From: CAZMVY01 sp964617875
Lineage (GTDB): Bacteria > Planctomycetota > Phycisphaerae > UBA1845 > PWPN01
Direction of reading: 5' to 3'
Assembly: GCA_964617875.1 (NCBI GenBank)
Contig: CAZUAI010000023.1
Span: 1-64,000, forward strand
DNA length: 64,000 bases
Below are positions 58,367 through 64,000 of the stretch, piece by piece; the stretch's first letter is position 1; the number at the start of each line of letters is the position of its first letter. The notes beneath the pieces are model-generated. The model saw nothing but the letters and a program-made list of their open reading frames with translations. It ran no database searches and was not told the origin of the DNA. A program made the position numbers and the translations under genes.

Positions 58367-60397
58367 ATGAGCAGGCGCGAACGTGCGAAGGTCACGCGAC
58401 GGCGCTTCCTGGAATCGGTGGCTTGCGGGGTCGCGTCGGGTCGGGCGGTACTTGCGGCGATCACCACGCGGGATGCGGACGAACCCTTCTTCCTCACCCG
58501 CGGTGCGGTTATTACGGCCGAAGACCTTACGCTCCCCGACTGGGCCGAACGCGCGAAGGCGGCGGGGCTGACGACGCTCGGGCTCCACGCACCGAACTCG
58601 CCGCGGCGGCTGGCGAAGTGCATGCGTTCGGAGACGGGACGGAAGCTGCTCGATACATGTCGGCGGCTGTGTCTGGCCGTCGAGTACGAACTGCACGCCA
58701 TGGAGGACCTGCTGCCGCGCGATCTGTTTGACAAGGAGCCGGAGCTTTTCCGGATGGACGACAGCGGCGCGCGGGTGCGCAAGGGGAACTTCTGCGTCCA
58801 CTCCGAGCGGGCGATGCAAATCGTGGCCGAGAACGCGGTCGATCTCGCCCGGACACTGCGGCCGACCAGCGGGCGGTACTTCTACTGGGGCGACGACGGG
58901 TGCCCGTGGTGTCGCTGTCGGCGGTGCGCCGGCCTCAGCGACAGCGACCAGGCGCTGCTTGTGGCCAACCGGATCCTGGACGCTCTTCGCGCGTTTGACG
59001 CGAAGGCGCAGCTGGCTCACCTTGCGTACGACAACACGCTGCCGCCGCCGAAGCAGATCCGGCCGAAGCCGGGTATCTTCCTCGAGTACGCACCGATCCA
59101 TCGGCGTTACGATGTGCCGTTCGAGCAGGCCGGTGATGCGAAGAGCCGGCAGCAGTTCGAGATGCTCGACGCGAATCTGGAGGTCTTCGGCCGTGCCCAT
59201 GCGCAGGCCCTGGAGTATTGGCTGGACGCCTCGCTGTTCTCCAGGTGGAAACGGCCGGCGGTGAAGGTCCCGTTCGATCCGAGGGTGCTCGCGGCCGACC
59301 TGGACACGTACGGCCGCCGCGGCATCCGGCACATCACGACGTTCGCCGCGTACATCGACGCTGAGTACGTCTCGCATCATGGGCAGCCGCCGTTGACGGA
59401 GTATGGCGAGTCGCTTCGGACATGGCGGCCGGGAAAGGCTTCGATCCCCGCATCGCCGGGATGCGCTTCCTATCGGTGGAACTCCGTGAACGCCAACGCG
59501 GATTTCGCCGCCCGCGACGGGGCCGGGGCGCTCGTGTTCGACGGCCAAATGTGGCTGCTGGGGGGGTGGAACCCGGGCGATCCGGCCCACTTTCCGCGGA
59601 AGTGCAACAGCGAGGTGTGGTCGTCGACGGGCGGGGCCGCCTGGACGCTCGTCAACCGGGCGGCGCCGTGGGAGCCGCGGCACACGGCCGGCTACGTCGT
59701 CCACCGCGGGCAGATGTGGGTCATCGGCGGAGATCCGCTGCAGGGGCATTACCAGGACGACGTCTGGCGCAGCCGCGACGGTGTCCGGTGGGAGCGGGTC
59801 TGCGAAAGGGTGCCGTGGGCGTCGCGGGCGTTGCACTACACGGTCGCGTTCGACGATCGCATCTGGGTGATGGGGGGGCAGACGGTGCCGCAATTCGCGC
59901 CGGCGGCGGAAGCGTTCTACAACGATGTGTGGAGCAGCGAAGACGGCGTGTCGTGGACCCGCGTCGCAGAGCACGCCCCGTGGGAGCCGCGTGGAATGAT
60001 CGGCGGCGGCGCGGTGTTTCAGGGGCGGATCTGGCTGCTCGGCGGCGGGACGTACGATACGCCCGGGACGCCGGCGAGGCGGTTCTACAACGACGTCTGG
60101 AGCACGGCGGACGGTGTACGGTGGAAGCGGCATACGGAGCGCGCGGCGTGGCCCCCGAGGCAATATCACGAGGTGGCCGTATTCGACAATCGGCTGTGGG
60201 TGCTCGAGGGCTGGAACCGGTCGAACCGCAACGACGTGTGGTATTCGTCGGACGGGGTCGAGTGGCATGAACTCCGCGGCACGCCGTGGGCCCCGCGGCA
60301 CGCGGCGAGCGTCTTCGTGTTCAAGGACGCCTTGTGGATGGTTGCCGGAAACAACATGACGCCCGACGTGTGGAGGCTGACGCGGGCCGAGGACTGA
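58367..60397 (+). CDS. Tat-exported DUF4838 domain fused to a Kelch-like beta-propeller
   Basis: A 676-residue protein. The Tat signal is TRRRFLESVACGVASG. Residues ~30-350 carry a short DUF4838-type region: NFCVHSERAMQIVAENAVDL, YFYWGDDGCPWCRCRRCAGL (Cys cluster as in the protein at 37498), AQLAHLAYDNTLPPPKQIRP and FLEYAPIHRRYD. From ~370 to the end there are five to six Kelch-like blades of the form DVWSS-x-DG-x-W-x-x-V-x-x-x-APWEPR ... IW-x-x-GG (NSEVWSSTGGAAWTLV, DDVWRSRDGVRWERV, NDVWSSEDGVSWTRV, NDVWSTADGVRWKRH, NDVWYSSDGVEWHEL). The propeller probably binds carbohydrate or protein. The signal fixes the start. A sulfatase follows 45 bases later. Confidence 0.75.
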   Translation: MSRRERAKVTRRRFLESVACGVASGRAVLAAITTRDADEPFFLTRGAVITAEDLTLPDWAERAKAAGLTTLGLHAPNSPRRLAKCMRSETGRKLLDTCRRLCLAVEYELHAMEDLLPRDLFDKEPELFRMDDSGARVRKGNFCVHSERAMQIVAENAVDLARTLRPTSGRYFYWGDDGCPWCRCRRCAGLSDSDQALLVANRILDALRAFDAKAQLAHLAYDNTLPPPKQIRPKPGIFLEYAPIHRRYDVPFEQAGDAKSRQQFEMLDANLEVFGRAHAQALEYWLDASLFSRWKRPAVKVPFDPRVLAADLDTYGRRGIRHITTFAAYIDAEYVSHHGQPPLTEYGESLRTWRPGKASIPASPGCASYRWNSVNANADFAARDGAGALVFDGQMWLLGGWNPGDPAHFPRKCNSEVWSSTGGAAWTLVNRAAPWEPRHTAGYVVHRGQMWVIGGDPLQGHYQDDVWRSRDGVRWERVCERVPWASRALHYTVAFDDRIWVMGGQTVPQFAPAAEAFYNDVWSSEDGVSWTRVAEHAPWEPRGMIGGGAVFQGRIWLLGGGTYDTPGTPARRFYNDVWSTADGVRWKRHTERAAWPPRQYHEVAVFDNRLWVLEGWNRSNRNDVWYSSDGVEWHELRGTPWAPRHAASVFVFKDALWMVAGNNMTPDVWRLTRAED

Positions 60398-60442
60398 GTG
60401 TTGAGGACTGACCGGGGCGGGCTGAGTTTCGGAGGTCTTGCG

Positions 60443-62038
60443 ATGCGATGGAGTCTGTGCGCTGTGGCGTGTGTCCTGGCGGTTCTGATGCCGGCGTCGC
60501 GGACGTGGGCGGCGGAGCGGCCGAACGTCGTGGTGCTTCTTGCGGACGATCTCGGGTTCTCCGACATCGGTTGTTACGGCGGCGAGATTGCGACGCCGAA
60601 TCTGGATCGGCTGGCGGCGGGGGGTCTTCGGTTTGCACAGATGTACAACACGGCGCGGTGCTGGCCGACGCGAGCCAGTCTTCTCACGGGCTACTACGCA
60701 CAGCAGGTCAACCGTGATCCGGCGAAGCAGCGGCCGGCGTGGGCCGCGCTCGTGCCGGAGCTGCTCAGGCCCGCGGGTTACCGGAGCTACCATTCGGGGA
60801 AGTGGCATGTGGACGGCAAGGTCCTCGCCGGCGGTTTCGACCGGTCGTACTGGTTCGAGGACTGGGACCGGTACTTCACGCCGAAGAAGCATTTTCTCGA
60901 TGACCGCCCTCTGCCGGAGGTCAAGCCGGACGATCACTACTATGCGACCACGGCGTTTGCGCAACACGCGATCGACTTCCTTGCCGAGCACAAGGCGAAG
61001 TACGCGGACCAGCCGTTCTTCCTCTATCTCGCATTCATCGCCCCGCACTTTCCGTTGCACGCCCTGTCGGAGGACATCGCCCGCTATCGCGATCGGTACC
61101 TGGAAGGGTGGGACTCCGTGCGTCAGAAACGCTGGCGGCGGCTGCGGGAGGCAGGGATTGTCGATTGCGGTCTGTCGGCGCGCGATGCGGAGTTTACGCC
61201 CCGGTATCTCAAGCCGGATGTGCTGGACATCCTCGGCCCCGGCGAAGCCGTGCATGCCGTCGCCTGGGATGAGTTGACGACGGCCCAGAAGCGCCTGCAG
61301 GCCACGAAGATGGCAATCCACGCGGCGATGGTCGATCGCCTCGACCGCGAGGTGGGCCGCGTCCTCGATCAGATCCGCAAGATGGGAGCGTGGGACAACA
61401 CCCTGATCCTCTTCCTGTCCGACAACGGCGCGGACGCGACGGTCATGGTGAGGGGAGATGGACACGACCGCTCGGCGCCCCCGGGTTCGGCGGCGTCGTT
61501 CCTGTGTCTGGGTCCCGGATGGGCGACGGCCTCAAATGCCCCGTTTCGCCGGCACAAGGTCTGGGTGCACGAAGGCGGAATCGCCACGCCGTTCATTGTC
61601 CACTGGCCCGCACGGATCCGGTCGGGCGGCGCCCTGCGGCACACGCCCGCCCACGTCATCGATTTCGTTCCCACGGTCCTCGAACTGGCGGGCGTAACGC
61701 CGCCGAAGGAGTGGAGGGACGAGGCACGACCGGTCATGCCGGGGAAAAGCCTTGTTCCCGCGTTCGAGAACGACGTGATGATTCCACGCGACTGCCTCTA
61801 CTGGCACCACGAAGGCAACCGGGCACTGCGCGTGGGCGATTGGAAGCTTGTGGCCGAGTCCGAACGCGGGGGCCGGTGGGAGTTGTACGACCTCAAGCGG
61901 GACCGGATCGAGTCGGAGGATCTGGCGGCGAGGCATCCCGATCGCGTCAGGGAGATGGCCGCTTTGTGGGACCGTCTCGACGCGGAGTATCATCGGCAGG
62001 CGGTCAGTCGCAGGCCGGAAGTCGGTTCGGCCCGTTGA
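60443..62038 (+). CDS. Exported type I sulfatase (Cys type)
   Basis: A 531-residue secreted sulfatase with a signal peptide (LCAVACVLAVLMPASRTWA). Metal ligands: NVVVLLADDLGFSD (DD pair). The modification site is CWPTRASLLTGYY, with Cys73 to be converted to formylglycine (C-x-P-x-R). Further motifs are YHSGKWHVDG, FLYLAFIAPHFPLH and LILFLSDNGADA (D-N pair of the metal site). It hydrolyses sulfate esters, most likely on marine-type polysaccharides; substrate class cannot be read. GGAGG nine bases before the ATG. Its last 35 bases overlap the convergent TSP3/dockerin gene. No true formylglycine-generating enzyme is in the window; the FGE-fold protein at 179 is a surface protein. Confidence 0.9.
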   Translation: MRWSLCAVACVLAVLMPASRTWAAERPNVVVLLADDLGFSDIGCYGGEIATPNLDRLAAGGLRFAQMYNTARCWPTRASLLTGYYAQQVNRDPAKQRPAWAALVPELLRPAGYRSYHSGKWHVDGKVLAGGFDRSYWFEDWDRYFTPKKHFLDDRPLPEVKPDDHYYATTAFAQHAIDFLAEHKAKYADQPFFLYLAFIAPHFPLHALSEDIARYRDRYLEGWDSVRQKRWRRLREAGIVDCGLSARDAEFTPRYLKPDVLDILGPGEAVHAVAWDELTTAQKRLQATKMAIHAAMVDRLDREVGRVLDQIRKMGAWDNTLILFLSDNGADATVMVRGDGHDRSAPPGSAASFLCLGPGWATASNAPFRRHKVWVHEGGIATPFIVHWPARIRSGGALRHTPAHVIDFVPTVLELAGVTPPKEWRDEARPVMPGKSLVPAFENDVMIPRDCLYWHHEGNRALRVGDWKLVAESERGGRWELYDLKRDRIESEDLAARHPDRVREMAALWDRLDAEYHRQAVSRRPEVGSAR

Positions 62039-64000
62039 AACACTTCGCGAACAGCGTGAAGTCGTCGAGATCCACGTCTGCGTCGCCGTCCATGTCGGCG
62101 GGGGCACAGGCCGTATACTCCGGTGGTGCGTTGGGGCCGCCATAACAGAGCTGAATGAGGGCGAAGTCCTCCAGGTCGACGTCGCCGTCGGCCGTGAAAT
62201 CGCCGGGGACGGGGAGTGCGCAGCCGTCATTGTCCACGGGCGCACCCGCTGTTGTGCCGGGGCATTTGTCGCACAAGTCGCCGACACCGTCCGCATCGGC
62301 GTCGGCCTGGTCCGCGTTGGGCTTCAGCGGGCAGTTGTCCTCGGCGTTCGAGAGCCCGTCGCCGTCCACGTCCGGGTCGCACACGTTGCCGATGCCGTCG
62401 TGGTCCATATCGGCCTGGTTGGCGTTGGCGACCGCCGGGCAATTGTCGCAGGCATCGCCCGGGCCGTCGCGGTCGGTGTCGGTCTGGTCGGCGTTGGCGG
62501 CGTTCGGGCAGTTGTCGCAGTCGTCGGGCACGGCGTCCGCGTCGGCGTCGAGCCGGTCGTCGTGCATGGGGCAGCGGTCCACGCAGTCGGGCACGCCGTC
62601 CCAGTCGGTGTCTCGTTCGGGCACGTCGCAGCCGCACGCGTTCGTGAACGTCTTGTCCGGGTTGCCGGGGCAGACGTCGCACGCGTCGCCGGCGAGGTCG
62701 CCGTCGGCGTTGGCCTGCGTCGGGTTGGCGACGGTCGGGCAGTTGTCGCAGTGATCGCTGAACCCGTCGCCGTCGCCGTCCGGATCGCCGGCAAGCGGGC
62801 AGGGGACGGGCACGATCTCGAAGGCTTCGAGCCGGTTGGCGGGAAGCGTGAGGGTCACGGGCGTCCGCCGCTGCGTGTACGTGATGAACGTGCTCTCGGC
62901 GACGGTGTCCATCCGGTCGTCATAATCGGCGTCGGGGCCGTGCCGGAAGACGTACCGGCCGGGCTGGAGCGACCAGAGCCAGATCTGCACGGGGCGGTTC
63001 ACCGCATCGAAATTGTAGGTGAGCCATTTGACGTGCGTGCCGTCCCATTCGGTCACGAGCGCGGCGAAGTTGCTGTTCGTGTTGTTCCACGTGATCGGCT
63101 GGTTCGGCAGGCGGTTGATGCCGACGCCGGGGATGCCGGTATACATCGCCTCGAGGAAGACGATGCTGAGATCCTCGTCGAGCGCCCGGCAGAGCCACTC
63201 CTTGTCCTGTGTGATCTTCCAGGCCAGGAAGAACGGGCCGTTGGCCTTCCAGCCGGTGCCGGGGTTGTCGGTCGTCCAGGTCAGTGTGGAGCGGATCATC
63301 CGCTGGTAGCGTGTGGCGCCCGGCCGCGGGAGGACCTGCCACAGGGTGTTCGCGTGGCCGAGCCAATGCGGGTCAAACTGCGTATCGCCGGTCGCCTGGC
63401 GGTAGAGCAGGTTGATGATGTACTGGTAGCCGCCCCACGGGTCATTGTAGTCGGGCCAGGGGGCGATCGGACCGCGATACCAGGTGTCGTTGTTAATGAA
63501 CATGTACTGCGGCGGGATGCTGTTGAAGGCCGAATCGACGCTGAAGTGGCGGATCGACTCGCGGACGGGGATGATGAACCGCTCTTCGCCGCTGGTGATG
63601 TACTGATCGATCAGCTCGTAGCAGGCATCTCGCGACTGCACCCAGCCGACGCCCCAGTCCCACCACCACTCGCCGCTTGTGCCGATCGTGCCGCCGAGCG
63701 ACGCGGCCATCTTCCACCACTGTCCGGAGTAGCCGCCGATCTGGTGGTTGTCGAAGCGGATCTCGCCCGGCCACATCCCGCGGGGTTTGCCGAGGTCGGT
63801 CTTCATCGCGTCTTCGGCGGAGGCGCGGTCGAGTTCGTAGAGGAAGTCCTTGATGGTCTGCCCGGACATCATACGCGACTCGGGGTCGCGCCAGGCCGCA
63901 TACCAGGGCGACCGTGTCAGCCGTCGGTCCTCCGGTGTGTCCACGAGCGTGTACGGCCGTTCCGCCGAGCGATCGTACTCGTCGCCCCGGAAGAACATGC
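62004..64000 (-). CDS. Secreted protein with TSP3-type Ca repeats and dockerin-like tail (5' end outside window)
   Basis: At least 664 codons; the frame is still open at the right edge, so the start and signal peptide lie beyond it. The visible N-terminal ~390 residues are Trp/Tyr-rich (GEIRFDNHQIGGYSGQWWKM, SGEWWWDWGVGWVQSRDACY, GINRLPNQPITWNNTNSNFA) without a family I recognise; helical-barrel carbohydrate-active proteins are one possibility. Then come about seven thrombospondin type 3 repeats (DPDGDGDGFSDHCDNCP, DTDRDGPGDACDNCP, DMDHDGIGNVCDPD, DADADGVGDLCDKCP) rich in Asp and Cys. A C-terminal two-loop dockerin-like module follows (GDFTADGDVDLEDFALIQL, DMDGDADVDLDDFTLFAK, CYGGPN and CFNGPN). 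It should be a calcium-stiffened surface or secreted protein. Confidence 0.75.
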   Translation of the reverse strand, partial: MFFRGDEYDRSAERPYTLVDTPEDRRLTRSPWYAAWRDPESRMMSGQTIKDFLYELDRASAEDAMKTDLGKPRGMWPGEIRFDNHQIGGYSGQWWKMAASLGGTIGTSGEWWWDWGVGWVQSRDACYELIDQYITSGEERFIIPVRESIRHFSVDSAFNSIPPQYMFINNDTWYRGPIAPWPDYNDPWGGYQYIINLLYRQATGDTQFDPHWLGHANTLWQVLPRPGATRYQRMIRSTLTWTTDNPGTGWKANGPFFLAWKITQDKEWLCRALDEDLSIVFLEAMYTGIPGVGINRLPNQPITWNNTNSNFAALVTEWDGTHVKWLTYNFDAVNRPVQIWLWSLQPGRYVFRHGPDADYDDRMDTVAESTFITYTQRRTPVTLTLPANRLEAFEIVPVPCPLAGDPDGDGDGFSDHCDNCPTVANPTQANADGDLAGDACDVCPGNPDKTFTNACGCDVPERDTDWDGVPDCVDRCPMHDDRLDADADAVPDDCDNCPNAANADQTDTDRDGPGDACDNCPAVANANQADMDHDGIGNVCDPDVDGDGLSNAEDNCPLKPNADQADADADGVGDLCDKCPGTTAGAPVDNDGCALPVPGDFTADGDVDLEDFALIQLCYGGPNAPPEYTACAPADMDGDADVDLDDFTLFAKCFNGPNRLPACD

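Noticed and set aside
58310..61465. Very long antisense open frame (over 1000 codons) opposite the DUF4838-Kelch and sulfatase genes
   Set aside because: Its translation is Arg/Val/Asp-rich low-complexity with no domain, and the plus strand carries two proteins with clear motifs. High GC removes stops from antisense frames.
62300..62800. Tandem repeat resembling a CRISPR or minisatellite
   Set aside because: The periodicity comes from codons of the Asp/Cys-rich TSP3 repeats in the minus-strand protein. Units vary in length and have no unique spacers.
1..64000. Defence island, prophage or biosynthetic gene cluster
   Set aside because: No restriction, Cas, Abi, phage structural, integrase, transposase, polyketide or nonribosomal peptide genes were found. 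Only a frameshifted PIN-type fragment hints at a former toxin module.

Overview
This GC-rich window is most likely a chromosomal segment of a Planctomycetota bacterium of Phycisphaerae type. The evidence is: secreted proteins ending in paired Ca-binding dockerin-like tails (DxDxDGxVDLxDF ... CFNGPN), PEP-CTERM tails, a Tat-exported Gfo/Idh/MocA oxidoreductase, a creatininase-like protein, DUF4838 proteins, a sulfatase, an EF-hand repeat protein, a uroporphyrinogen-decarboxylase-family enzyme and an unusual sigma factor. No rRNA, complete tRNA, CRISPR array, phage or transposase gene was recognised. The last gene runs off the right edge.

Layout. 1-9.9 kb: a broken FGE-sulfatase-fold PEP-CTERM gene, a cluster of short palindromic repeats, a Tat oxidoreductase, a creatininase-like protein, a beta-helix protein fused to an esterase-like domain, a lipoprotein bracketed by an inverted pair of ~174-bp repeats, and a RhaT-type sugar symporter. 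9.9-17 kb: GT4 glycosyltransferase, LysM-L,D-transpeptidase, MazG-like pyrophosphohydrolase, YbjN-like protein, a decayed stretch with an FHA/phosphatase remnant, and a GT-C membrane protein. 17-28.4 kb: a secreted clan GH-A hydrolase with dockerin tail, an alpha/alpha-barrel protein, a chemotaxis receptor, an LPP20-like protein coupled to a CHASE2 adenylate cyclase, and a lipoprotein phosphoesterase. 28.4-40.4 kb: a three-gene sugar operon (PfkB kinase, SIS isomerase, galM), queE with an in-frame inserted palindromic element, AGE epimerase, Na+/solute symporter, NtrC-type regulator, DUF4838 protein and a D-2-hydroxyacid dehydrogenase. 40.4-53.5 kb: membrane phosphoesterase divergent from a DUF255 thioredoxin-fold protein, a membrane-anchored tandem BRCT-like protein, a truncated HAF/PEP-CTERM gene, a YjfB-like gene, a DUF488-like gene, a sigma-70-type factor with a long leader, a URO-D-family enzyme and a seven-EF-hand protein. 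53.7-64 kb: a TPR-like protein, a HEAT protein, two nucleotide-sugar SDR enzymes, a DUF4838-Kelch fusion, a sulfatase, and the 3' part of a TSP3/dockerin protein.

How it fits together. Most genes fit a heterotroph that degrades and imports sulfated or complex polysaccharides (hydrolases, sulfatase, symporters, epimerases, galM) and builds its own surface glycans (GT4, GT-C, two SDRs, heptose-type kinase and isomerase). The most unusual signals are mobile and regulatory rather than a defence system. A ~70-85 bp palindromic element occurs three times, twice read through in frame inside genes. Several genes have a -10 hexamer exactly six bases from the start codon, which predicts leaderless mRNAs. 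Several remnants record gene decay (dockerin tail, PIN toxin, FHA/PP2C fusion, truncated PEP-CTERM genes). Start codons were chosen from Shine-Dalgarno spacing, family alignment from memory and promoter position. All family calls are from recognition of motifs, not from database searches.
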